In this document: positions 15,918 to 23,090 of the stretch, in pieces
How positions within the stretch are numbered: the stretch's first letter is position 1
Layout: each line of letters opens with the position of its first letter
Source of the DNA: Flavobacteriales bacterium UBA1531
GTDB taxonomy: Bacteria; Bacteroidota; Bacteroidia; Flavobacteriales_D; Sanyastnellaceae
Assembly: GCA_002323795.1 (NCBI GenBank)
Contig: DCPZ01000014.1
Coordinates: forward strand, 1-23,090
Direction of reading: 5' to 3'
Length of the DNA: 23,090 nt
Made by a program: the position numbers and the translations under genes
Notes under the pieces: generated by a model
What the model saw: only the letters and a program-made list of their open reading frames with translations
Database searches by the model: none
Told to the model about the DNA's origin: nothing

Positions 15918-16832
15918 ATGAAGCCCATCAAATGGCACATCCCGAACGAGTCGTCACCTCTTGAAGCAGTGATGATTGGCATCGGAATAGGGATGGGTAA
16001 ACCTCCAGCTTTGGAAGAAACCTACGACCCTCTCTCCAGATATCATGTCCTGCAAGGCACATATCCAACAGAGCAGAGTGTAAGTCACGAATTAGATGAA
16101 TTCGCTAATGAATTGAAGACCATGGGCATCCAGGTGCTTCGACCGGATGGTCTCGGCATAAATCAGGTCTTTACACGTGACATAGGTGTTGTGGTAGAAC
16201 ATCAATTCATCATGACCCATTTGGTGGAAGAACGAGAAGAAGAACAAAAAGGATTGGAGTCGATGCTTCATCGCAATCCCGGTGCCGTCCTCCGCCCTCC
16301 AGAAACGGTTCGAATGGAAGGTGGAGACATCCTTCCCATGGGAAACGAAATTTGGGTGGGCTATGCGAGTCCAGAGCGTTTTGCGAAATACACAACCGCC
16401 CGAACAAACATCGAAGCCATTGCATGGCTCAAAAATCAATTTCCGGAAAAACGGGTCATCGGTTTCGAACTGAACAAATCTGATACCGATTCACTTCAGA
16501 ACGCCTTGCACCTTGATTGCTGTTGCTCCCCTCTGGGAATGGGTCACTTGCTGCTGCACCGTCCAGGGTTTGCAAAACAAAAGGAACTCGATGTGCTGAT
16601 CCAACGGTACTCAGAATCGCACATTATGGATGTCACGGCACAGGAGATGCAAACCATGCATTGCAATGTATTCAGCATTGCACCAGACACTGTCATATCA
16701 AATCGAACATTTGAAAGAACCAATGCTCAGATGAGATCGTGGGGCTACCATGTCATTGAAGTGGAACTATCTGAAACCTCCAAAATGGGAGGACTCCTCA
16801 GATGCTCCACCCTCCCATTGCGCAGAAGATAA
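15918..16832 (+). CDS. Amidinotransferase/arginine deiminase-family guanidino-modifying enzyme
   Basis: The 304-residue protein belongs to the beta/alpha-propeller superfamily that includes arginine deiminase, dimethylarginine dimethylaminohydrolase and glycine amidinotransferase. All attack a guanidinium carbon with a cysteine. Candidate catalytic residues are visible in order: FTRDIG (Asp88), MEGGDILPMG (Glu134, Asp137), MGHLLLH (His210) and the terminal GGLLRCSTLPLRR with nucleophile Cys296. The likely substrates are arginine, methylarginines or another guanidino compound; hydrolase versus transferase cannot be decided. The ATG at 15918 is chosen because the open frame upstream to 15732 runs inside the lipoprotein gene. 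It is followed after 6 nt by the CtlX-like gene and then argS, a block of arginine-related enzymes. Confidence 0.85.
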   Translation: MKPIKWHIPNESSPLEAVMIGIGIGMGKPPALEETYDPLSRYHVLQGTYPTEQSVSHELDEFANELKTMGIQVLRPDGLGINQVFTRDIGVVVEHQFIMTHLVEEREEEQKGLESMLHRNPGAVLRPPETVRMEGGDILPMGNEIWVGYASPERFAKYTTARTNIEAIAWLKNQFPEKRVIGFELNKSDTDSLQNALHLDCCCSPLGMGHLLLHRPGFAKQKELDVLIQRYSESHIMDVTAQEMQTMHCNVFSIAPDTVISNRTFERTNAQMRSWGYHVIEVELSETSKMGGLLRCSTLPLRRR

Positions 16833-16838
16833 TCTGAT

Positions 16839-17774
16839 ATGAAACAAAGCACTTCAAACGTATTCATGATTCGGCCACAATCCTTCAGGAAGAATGAAGA
16901 GACTGCTACGAATAACCTTTACCAAAAGTCACTTGACGGAATCGAACCGGATGAAATGATTCGAAGAGCACAGAAAGAATTTGACACGCTCTCTGAAGCT
17001 CTCGGGGAAGCAGGGGTGAATGTTTATGTATTTGATGAACAAGTGCCATATGAAACACCAGATGCACTCTTCCCCAACAACTGGATTTCCACCCATGAGA
17101 ACGGAACCGTTGGTTTGTATCCGATGTATGCAACAAATAGGCGCACAGAACGCAGGGAGGACATCATCGTTCAACTAGAACATGAAGGTGGCTTCAACAT
17201 TCAAAACATCATTGACTTCACTGAATTTGAAACGCACAACCGATTCCTAGAAGGAACAGGAAGCATGGTATTGGACCGCGTGCACCGAAAAGCGTATGCA
17301 GCGATCAGTCCGAGAACAGATGAAACGGCTTTGCTTCACTTCTGCGAAGAATTTGACTACGAACCTGTTGCATTTTCAGCATTGCAAAGCGCGGCGGGAG
17401 ATCGCCTACCCATTTACCATACCAATGTAATGATGAGCATTGGCTCTGGATTTTGTGCCATTTGCCTCGAAAGCATTGATGACGAGGAAGAACGAGAAGC
17501 CATTCACAATGAACTCAAAGGCGATGGGCTCGAAGTCATTCCATTGACAGAAACACAAATCGAAAAATTCGCTGGCAATATGCTCGAACTTCAAGGTCAG
17601 GAAGGCTTGATCATCGCAATGAGTTCGAGTGCATTCAATGCGCTCGACTCCGAACAAATCGATGCTCTGCAGCGCTTTGGTTCAATCGTACACAGCGATC
17701 TAACGACCATCGAAACCTGTGGCGGCGGAAGCGCCCGTTGCATGATTGCCGAAATCCACCTCCCAAAGGCTTAA
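16839..17774 (+). CDS. ctlX: CtlX-like citrulline utilization hydrolase (amidinotransferase fold)
   Basis: The 311-residue protein resembles CtlX, a guanidino/ureido-modifying-fold hydrolase named for citrulline use in Francisella. Visible signatures are FMIRPQSF near the N-terminus, DALFPNNWIST (about residue 73), LEGTGSMV (Glu138), YHTNVMMSIG (His194) and CGGGSARCMIAEIHL with the probable nucleophile Cys301 (Cys294 is also nearby). It is a distant fold relative of the upstream amidinotransferase-family protein, but the two differ in their motifs, so this is not a recent tandem duplication. The ATG at 16839 follows the previous stop by 6 nt, and argS starts 26 nt downstream. Citrulline as substrate is taken from the family, not shown here. 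Confidence 0.85.
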   Translation: MKQSTSNVFMIRPQSFRKNEETATNNLYQKSLDGIEPDEMIRRAQKEFDTLSEALGEAGVNVYVFDEQVPYETPDALFPNNWISTHENGTVGLYPMYATNRRTERREDIIVQLEHEGGFNIQNIIDFTEFETHNRFLEGTGSMVLDRVHRKAYAAISPRTDETALLHFCEEFDYEPVAFSALQSAAGDRLPIYHTNVMMSIGSGFCAICLESIDDEEEREAIHNELKGDGLEVIPLTETQIEKFAGNMLELQGQEGLIIAMSSSAFNALDSEQIDALQRFGSIVHSDLTTIETCGGGSARCMIAEIHLPKA

Positions 17775-17800
17775 GCCCTGTAAACATCCACCTCCCTGAT

Positions 17801-19597
17801 ATGCCAACCCTCGACCAAATCATCCAAGGAGCCATCGTCTCTGCAAGCAAGCATTGCTTTCAGACAGAGCTTGACCCTGAGACCATTCAGGTTCAACAAA
17901 CCCGCAAAGAATTTGAAGGTGACCGAACAGTGGTGGTTTTTCCGCTCACCCGAGCATCGAAATCATCTCCAGAGGCCACCGCCGAACTTCTAGGACAACA
18001 TCTCGTAGTGAGCCATGAACTGATTAGCGCGTATCAAGTGGTGAAAGGTTTCTTGAATCTGACCATCATTCCTTCTTATTGGACATCGGAGTTGGAAAAG
18101 GCAGTTCAAATGAAGCAATTTGGATTTGGTGATGCCCATTCACTGCCTAAAGTGATGGTCGAATACTCGTCGCCCAATACCAACAAACCTCTTCACCTCG
18201 GTCATTTGCGCAATAACTTTTTAGGTTATAGCGTGTCCCGCATTCTTGAGGCGGCTGGACATTCAGTCGTGAAAGTGCAAATCATCAATGACCGCGGTAT
18301 TCACATATGCAAGTCCATGGTGGCATGGCAACTGTTCGGAAACGGTGAAACTCCTGAAAGCGCCGGAATCAAGGGTGACAAATTGGTGGGCAAGTATTAC
18401 GTTCGTTTTGATCGAGAGTACAAGCAGGAAATTAAGGCTCTCACTGCTCAGGGAATGAACGAAGATGACGCCAAGAATGAGGCCCGTATGATGCAATATG
18501 CACGCGACTATTTGGCCAAATGGGAAGCCAATGACCCAGACATTGTTGCGCTCTGGAAAACCATGAACAGTTGGGTCTACGACGGTTTCGCCGTTACCTA
18601 TAAAGAAATGGGTGTTGACTTTGACCAACTCTATTACGAATCTGAAACTTACCTCCTCGGAAAAGACCAAGTCATTCGAGGTCTCGAAATGGGAGCCTTT
18701 TATAAGAAGGAAGATGGCAGTGTTTGGGCTGATCTTACGGCGGAAGGCCTGGATGAGAAACTGGTGCTTCGAAAAGACGGTACCTCGGTCTACATGACCC
18801 AAGACATCGGAACAGCAATCAAACGTTACGCGGATTATCCCGGGCTAGACAGACAAATCTATACCGTCGGAAACGAGCAAGAATATCATTTTAAGGTGCT
18901 TTTTAAACTCCTTAAACTACTCGGCGTTAAGGATTCTGAGCGCAATCGGCACTTGAGCTATGGAATGGTCGAATTGCCCGAAGGCAAAATGAAGTCACGA
19001 GAAGGAACCGTGGTGGACGCTGATGAATTGTTGGCGGAAATGGCAGATACTGCCAAGGAAATGGCCACGGAGTTGGGCAAGGTTGACGGACTCAGCGAAA
19101 GTGAAAAAGCCAAACTCTTCAAGCAGGTCGGCTACGGTGCGATCAAATACTTTTTGCTGAAAGTATCACCTCAAAAATCAATGATGTTCGACCCCAAAGC
19201 GTCCATTGATTTCATCGGAAATACGGGGCCATTCATTCAATTTAATTTCGTCAGAGCCAAAAGTGTCTTGCGAAAAAGCGAAGCAGCTCTTGGCACATTG
19301 GAATCATTTTCTTTGGATGCAAGTGTCTGGGATCAAACAGAATTACGCATCATTCAGCATGGCCTGCAATGGCCGAATGTTCTCCAACAAGCAGCATCAG
19401 AATGTGATCCGAGTCTCATCGCCAATCACTGTTATGAATTCACTAAGGCTTACAGCCGCTGGTACCAAGACCACCCGGTGATGCAAGTTGAAAACAAATC
19501 GCTGCAAATCGCACGCACTGCAATCTGCCTATTCTTTATCCAGCAAATTGAAAATGCAATGGGCTTGTTAGGCATTGAGATGCCTGAGCGCATGTAA
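17801..19597 (+). CDS. argS: Arginyl-tRNA synthetase
   Basis: The class I aminoacyl-tRNA synthetase that charges tRNA-Arg has 598 residues, normal for Bacteroidota. Domains in order are the N-terminal Add1 domain that contacts the tRNA (about 1-105), the Rossmann catalytic domain with SSPNTNKPLHLGH (HLGH at 132-135) and NDRGIHICKSM, the signature loop KMKSREG (396-402) and the C-terminal alpha-helical DALR anticodon-binding domain (about 480-598, ending LLGIEMPERM). The ATG at 17801 starts MPTLDQII as in homologues; the frame upstream to 17738 overlaps the CtlX-like gene and is not needed. The stop codon lies one nucleotide from the stop of the convergent membrane-protein gene. Confidence 0.97.
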   Translation: MPTLDQIIQGAIVSASKHCFQTELDPETIQVQQTRKEFEGDRTVVVFPLTRASKSSPEATAELLGQHLVVSHELISAYQVVKGFLNLTIIPSYWTSELEKAVQMKQFGFGDAHSLPKVMVEYSSPNTNKPLHLGHLRNNFLGYSVSRILEAAGHSVVKVQIINDRGIHICKSMVAWQLFGNGETPESAGIKGDKLVGKYYVRFDREYKQEIKALTAQGMNEDDAKNEARMMQYARDYLAKWEANDPDIVALWKTMNSWVYDGFAVTYKEMGVDFDQLYYESETYLLGKDQVIRGLEMGAFYKKEDGSVWADLTAEGLDEKLVLRKDGTSVYMTQDIGTAIKRYADYPGLDRQIYTVGNEQEYHFKVLFKLLKLLGVKDSERNRHLSYGMVELPEGKMKSREGTVVDADELLAEMADTAKEMATELGKVDGLSESEKAKLFKQVGYGAIKYFLLKVSPQKSMMFDPKASIDFIGNTGPFIQFNFVRAKSVLRKSEAALGTLESFSLDASVWDQTELRIIQHGLQWPNVLQQAASECDPSLIANHCYEFTKAYSRWYQDHPVMQVENKSLQIARTAICLFFIQQIENAMGLLGIEMPERM

Positions 19598-19598
19598 C

Positions 19599-19985
19599 TC
19601 AGTTCAGCCTCCGCTGCAATGCCTGACCCTCGGTCTCAAAGTTCAAAAATGTGGCCTTGAGTGTTGAGTTATCATAGGTTATCAATTGCTCTCCTGGTGG
19701 TAACGGACCGGTATGCAATGTTTCAACAGTAGAACGGGAGTCGTCCAGAAGCGTTAGTTCGCAATCATGCTTCCACCCTTGCGGAACGACAAAACGGATC
19801 TCCACTGCATCAGATGAGACCGATACATTCAAGCCATCAATCAAAGATGACTCCGCTGCAATCACTCCTTTGCGCATCGCTGATGCCATTCTTTTTAAAA
19901 TTACCCAAACAACCCCCGAAGCAAGCAAAAGCAATAAAGCCATAGCTGCATTTTCCAAGAAATTCGTGAATGATTCTGCATTCAT
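19599..19985 (-). CDS. Small membrane protein of unknown function
   Basis: The roughly 128-residue protein has one predicted membrane helix (about 13-32, AAMALLLLLASGVVWVILKR) followed by a basic stretch (RMASAMRKG) and a beta-rich C-terminal domain (VEIRFVVPQGWKHDCELTLLD and on). I do not recognise the family. Two starts compete: GTG at 19991, which makes a GTGA overlap with the DUF493 stop, and ATG at 19985, two bases after that stop; I favour the ATG. Either way it should be co-translated with DUF493. Its end faces argS with 1 nt between the two stop codons. Confidence 0.75.
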   Translation of the reverse strand: MNAESFTNFLENAAMALLLLLASGVVWVILKRMASAMRKGVIAAESSLIDGLNVSVSSDAVEIRFVVPQGWKHDCELTLLDDSRSTVETLHTGPLPPGEQLITYDNSTLKATFLNFETEGQALQRRLN

Positions 19986-19987
19986 GA

Positions 19988-20275
19988 TCACAGAGATATG
20001 ATGCCTTCAATGACCGATGCTGCTTCATAACGCGTGAAGACATCTTCTGCTGACCCAACGGTTTCTACGATGGTAAATGCTGTGTAATTTCCGTTTCGCG
20101 ATGGTCTGTTGCTGAATTGCGCAGAATCCGAAAAAACTGCCTTCAATGCAGCTACAGAGCCTTCATTTGAGGGCAGTATGAATTTAAACGAAAAAGAACA
20201 CGGCCATTGGTGCGTATCATCAAGTTGCTTCCGGAGTCTTTTCCGTTTTTGTTCCTCTGTTTCATTTTCACCCAT
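19988..20275 (-). CDS. DUF493 (YbeD-like) family protein
   Basis: This small cytoplasmic protein of 95 residues shows the DUF493 signature WPCSFSFKFILPSN (about 24-37), preceded by a charged N-terminus (ETEEQKRKRLRKQL) and followed by an ACT-like alpha/beta pattern ending YEAASVIEGIISL. The E. coli relative YbeD has an ACT-like fold and no settled role. The ATG at 20275 lies 7 nt after an exact TAnnTTTG box on the same strand. It heads a two-gene operon with the membrane protein. Confidence 0.85.
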   Translation of the reverse strand: MGENETEEQKRKRLRKQLDDTHQWPCSFSFKFILPSNEGSVAALKAVFSDSAQFSNRPSRNGNYTAFTIVETVGSAEDVFTRYEAASVIEGIISL

Positions 20276-20290
20276 GGTAAAACAAAATTA
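20276..20290 (-). promoter_or_regulatory. TAnnTTTG -7-like box before DUF493 gene
   Basis: On the - strand TAATTTTG (20290 down to 20283) is an exact match to TAnnTTTG, seven bases ahead of the ATG at 20275. The predicted mRNA would have a leader of only a few nucleotides. No clear -33 TTG is seen. Confidence 0.5.
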
Positions 20291-20330
20291 AGGAATTTGG
20301 TCCGAGATATTTCGAGCATTTGACATCAAA

Positions 20331-20363
20331 CAAAAAGAAGGGACCGCATCGAAATGCAGCCCC
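20331..20363 (-). terminator. Intrinsic terminator after the HYR-repeat surface protein gene
   Basis: Read on the - strand, GGGGCTGCAT (20363-20354) pairs with ATGCGGTCCC (20349-20340) over ten pairs, two of them G-U, closing a TTCG tetraloop (20353-20350). It is followed by TTCTTTTTG. It lies about 50 nt after the stop at 20413 and about 40 nt before the DUF493 -7 box, insulating the two units. This is the only convincing intrinsic terminator I found. Confidence 0.85.
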
Positions 20364-20412
20364 CTCCCTAGGAATCGGTCTTGCCAGACTCGAATTCTAA
20401 AACAGTTTGATT

Positions 20413-23090
20413 TTATTCCGGACAATCCATTCCATAGAGCTGGAAGAACTCCAGCAAGTCACTCACGTTGACCATTCCGTCATCGTTGATGTCACCTGGG
20501 CATGGATCTGGATAATCACATCCACCTGGGAAGTTGGCACTAGGATCGTAATCGTATCCTGCGGGATCCATGCAACCAACAGTCACGCAAGAGCCATCGT
20601 CAACCGACGCTATTGGATTGTAATTGGCAGATGCCATATCCGTACATCCCTCGTATACACAAGAACCATCGTCGATGATCGCAGCTTCATCATAATTGAG
20701 TGCATCTGCATAAGTGCATCCTGTGGAGTAAATCGCCGTTACCAATTGCTCAATAGTTGTTGAGTTGCCACATGCGTCTGTAAAGACCATGGTACGATTC
20801 AACTGGTAGCTGTAGATTCCTGATCCAGAGTAGATGTCGGTCGTGGTGTAAGTATAATCACTGCATCCATCGTAGACTTCGGAAATTCCTTCGAAGTCGT
20901 CTATGTTCTCGCTCGCAGAATCGTAAAGGGTAATGCTCGCTTCGTAGACAACAACGGGAGCTGTAGTGTCCTCTAGAGTGATGGTTTGCACAGCACTAGA
21001 GGTATTCCCACAACCATCTGCAACTGTCCATGTACGTGTTACAACGTTGTCCGCAAGGCAAGAACCTTCAGAAGTTGAAAGCTCGTCTGTGTAAGACACA
21101 ATGATGTCAGCGCTACAAACATCAGCAGCGTCCATAACGTCGCCTGTCGCACTGAGGTCAGCCAGGTCAGTATCGCATTCAACAGTCACATCCATTGGAG
21201 CCGTGAACGTCGGTGCAATCAGGTCATTGTAAGTCACTTCCTGTGAAGCACTCACTGAGTTTCCACATGCATCGGTTGCTGTGTAGGTGCGGATGAAGTT
21301 CATCTCACCTGAGCATCCCATGGTTGTTTCCACATCTTCATAGGTCACTTCGACTGCAGAGCAGTTATCCGTAGCACCCGGTGCTGCTGGCATCGCATCG
21401 CCACACTGCAACTCAACCGCTGCAACAACCTCATCCATGACTGGTGCCACGTCATCTGTTACGGTAATCGTTTGAGTGGCTGAAGAACTGTTACCACATC
21501 CGTCCGTGAACGTGTACTCACGTTCTACAACGAAACATCCATTTGCCCCCTCTTGAGTGCTAGATGCTTCGCTCCATGCAATGGAGATTCCACTCATGCA
21601 GTTATCCGTTGCCTCGGTGGCACCATATGCCGCTGATGAATCATATGCATCGCATGTTACAGTCGCATCTGTCACAGAGCCTGAAGGAGCTTCAGTGTCC
21701 ACTCGCGTGATCATCTGAACCGCTGTTGAAGCATTTCCACAGCCGTCTGTGGCGGTGAATGTTCGAGTAATCACGGCCATTCCTGTGCAGTTTGCATCAC
21801 CTTCGCTATCCGAGAAAGTGACAGTAACTCCAGAACAAACGTCCTCGGCAGTAGCCATATCCATTGGAAGGGCATCACCGCACTCCAAGTCGGCATCAGC
21901 CGGCACTGAGGTGAAGTAAGGAGCGACATCATCAACCAATGAAATGATCTGGTCTTTCGACGATGCATTTCCACAGGCATCTGTTGCTGTCCAAGTTCGA
22001 ACAATCACATCACCAGCAAAGCAATTGCTATTACCAGCATTATCGCTAAAGGTAACGGTCACTGAAGCACTGCATGCATCAGCGGCATCCATTACGTCTC
22101 CTGTAACACTGAGATCATCCGTATCATCAGTACACGCAACAGAAATGTCTGCAGGTGCGTTGAACGTTGGAGCCGTTGTATCAACCACTGAGATGGATTG
22201 ATCAACAACAAGGGTGTTCATTGCGTTGTCAGCAAACGTCCACGTTCTGACAATGGTGTATGAACCCTCGCAACCTCCTGCCGTAACCATGTCTGTGTAG
22301 GACGCGTCGAGCGCTGTATCGCACTCATCTTCCACCAATGGTTGGCGAATATCAGAATCTACGTCACTGCACTCCACTGTGTAGTCTTCTGAAGCAACAA
22401 GCACTGGTGCCTGCTCGTCATATAGACATATACTGCAACCTTCGCCTTCGATCGGGTAAAAGCAGCTTCCGTCATCATCGTAGTTTTCTTCGCTATAGTT
22501 GCATGCCATTTCATCTGCGCAACCGCAGTTATCGCTTCCGAATGAAAGTGATACATACATGGTGCTTCCAGCAGATAAACCTTCTGGGAAAATCTGAACA
22601 AACAACTCACCATGTATGGTACCTGGAGTGGTGATTTGAGCAACCAAAACGCGGTTGTCATCACCCGCCAAACCATACTGAGCAACCATATCATCCGCAT
22701 TGATGTACCATCCGCTTCCAATGATATCATCGATCATGATGCTTCCACCTCCTTCAAACTCACTGACCCATGAAGGCAATCCTCCGTTTTCCACTGGCGG
22801 AAAGTCGATGACCGAAGCTGGCGTGTTATCACCAATTGTCACGTATGAATCTGAAGCCAATAATGGATAGAATCCGAAGAGTTCTGGTGCTGACGGCAAG
22901 AACGAGCCTTGTCCATTTTGATAGATTTCGCTTGAAGATGCCAAAACAATAGGGTTCTGAGCATTTCCGAGAATTGCATTAAGCACATCTGTAGAATTCA
23001 CTGTCGAAACATAAACTTGGTACGTTGTAGCACCTTCAACATTTGACATCATTGATTCCACCTCGATTCCGTAGCCTTCATGGCTTGAGG
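20413..23090 (-). CDS. Large secreted repeat protein, HYR-like repeats and dockerin-like C-terminus (5' end outside window)
   Basis: The frame is open to the right edge, so the N-terminus is missing; about 890 residues are visible. In order they show a beta-rich domain (to about 22,560), a Cys-rich CADEMACNYSEENYDDDGSC-type module, seven HYR/Ig-like repeats each ending in a D(A/G)CGN motif followed by D-x-x-AP, then three more NY-x(n)-DDGSC/GGC-type modules. A single calcium-loop DINDDGMVNVSDLLEF, as in type I dockerins, comes before the last residues MDCPE. Such proteins are extracellular adhesin-like products of marine Flavobacteriales. No T9SS type A sorting domain is present at the C-terminus, so the export and anchoring route is unclear. 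The stop is followed by an intrinsic terminator. Confidence 0.88.
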   Translation of the reverse strand, partial: SSHEGYGIEVESMMSNVEGATTYQVYVSTVNSTDVLNAILGNAQNPIVLASSSEIYQNGQGSFLPSAPELFGFYPLLASDSYVTIGDNTPASVIDFPPVENGGLPSWVSEFEGGGSIMIDDIIGSGWYINADDMVAQYGLAGDDNRVLVAQITTPGTIHGELFVQIFPEGLSAGSTMYVSLSFGSDNCGCADEMACNYSEENYDDDGSCFYPIEGEGCSICLYDEQAPVLVASEDYTVECSDVDSDIRQPLVEDECDTALDASYTDMVTAGGCEGSYTIVRTWTFADNAMNTLVVDQSISVVDTTAPTFNAPADISVACTDDTDDLSVTGDVMDAADACSASVTVTFSDNAGNSNCFAGDVIVRTWTATDACGNASSKDQIISLVDDVAPYFTSVPADADLECGDALPMDMATAEDVCSGVTVTFSDSEGDANCTGMAVITRTFTATDGCGNASTAVQMITRVDTEAPSGSVTDATVTCDAYDSSAAYGATEATDNCMSGISIAWSEASSTQEGANGCFVVEREYTFTDGCGNSSSATQTITVTDDVAPVMDEVVAAVELQCGDAMPAAPGATDNCSAVEVTYEDVETTMGCSGEMNFIRTYTATDACGNSVSASQEVTYNDLIAPTFTAPMDVTVECDTDLADLSATGDVMDAADVCSADIIVSYTDELSTSEGSCLADNVVTRTWTVADGCGNTSSAVQTITLEDTTAPVVVYEASITLYDSASENIDDFEGISEVYDGCSDYTYTTTDIYSGSGIYSYQLNRTMVFTDACGNSTTIEQLVTAIYSTGCTYADALNYDEAAIIDDGSCVYEGCTDMASANYNPIASVDDGSCVTVGCMDPAGYDYDPSANFPGGCDYPDPCPGDINDDGMVNVSDLLEFFQLYGMDCPE
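20730..22420 (-). repeat. Seven HYR/Ig-like coding repeats
   Basis: The repeat mark (Asp-x-Cys-Gly-Asn codons, degenerate as Asp-Asn-Ala-Met-Asn in the first copy) recurs at about 20765, 21006, 21258, 21489, 21735, 21967 and 22216. That is a period of 231-252 bp (77-84 residues). Each unit has paired cysteines and the order AP - Cys - D-x-CS - RT(W/F/Y)T - CGN. Nucleotide identity is partial, so these are diverged units and not recent copies. Confidence 0.85.

Noticed and set aside
17738..17800. 5' extension of argS
   Set aside because: It overlaps the end of the CtlX-like gene, and ArgS homology begins at ATG 17801.
18263..18802. Open frame of 179 codons on the - strand inside argS
   Set aside because: It is antisense to the conserved catalytic core of argS; its product has no recognisable motif or signal, and it is explained as a shadow of the codon usage of argS.
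20364..20412. Sequence resembling the end of a tRNA or a second hairpin (GTCT TGCC AGAC)
   Set aside because: No cloverleaf, anticodon arm or acceptor pairing can be built; the hairpin has only four pairs and sits next to the real terminator.
20730..22420. CRISPR-like periodic repeats
   Set aside because: The 231-252 bp periodicity is coding, keeps frame, and each unit is a diverged protein repeat with no short identical repeats or spacers.

Overview
The window reads as chromosomal DNA of a member of the Bacteroidota, most likely a marine-type Flavobacteriales. The grounds are a type IX secretion (T9SS) sorting domain on a choice-of-anchor B protein, the Bacteroidota-typical neighbours folP / DUF1599 / BT_3928-like DoxX protein, tandem Cys-rich 'DDGSC' modules plus HYR-like repeats in a giant surface protein, and TAnnTTTG (Bacteroidota -7 type) boxes close to several start codons. 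Coding density is very high. The longest stretch without a gene is about 137 bp. I see no rRNA, tRNA, CRISPR array, insertion sequence or phage gene.

Layout. (1) 1-232: the 3' end of a class IV aminotransferase on the + strand, converging with (2) a - strand operon (3204 to 219) of a DUF1599 protein, a BT_3928-type DoxX/thioredoxin-like membrane protein and a lone DppB-type ABC permease. (3) folP (dihydropteroate synthase), divergent from that operon. (4) Two exported proteins on the - strand: a DPP III-type zinc peptidase lipoprotein and a T9SS-secreted choice-of-anchor B protein. (5) A run of ten + strand genes from 8253 to 19597. It starts with an envelope block (LptF/LptG-type permease, two GT4 glycosyltransferases, an IPNS-like Fe(II) oxygenase, an HtrA protease) and continues with a stand-alone LON-domain protein and an unknown lipoprotein. 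It ends with an arginine block: two different guanidino-group-modifying enzymes (amidinotransferase/deiminase family and CtlX-like) followed directly by argS. (6) A - strand pair, a DUF493 protein and a small membrane protein. (7) The 3' part (about 890 codons) of a very large repetitive extracellular protein with HYR-like repeats and a single dockerin-like calcium loop, followed by a clear intrinsic terminator.

How the genes may work together. The 8253-13091 genes are tightly packed (TTGA and ATGA stop/start overlaps) and plausibly act in cell-envelope glycan or lipopolysaccharide assembly and export. The 15918-19597 genes all act on arginine or its relatives, suggesting control or clean-up of the arginine pool near arginyl-tRNA synthesis (inference).

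The strongest non-gene signals are four exact TAnnTTTG boxes placed only 3-7 nt before start codons, suggesting leaderless or near-leaderless mRNAs, and three convergent gene pairs whose stop codons overlap or lie 1-2 nt apart with no room for terminators. I did not find a clearly new defence or mobile system. The best candidates for undescribed biology are the arginine block, the glycosyltransferase-oxygenase operon and the leaderless promoter pattern.
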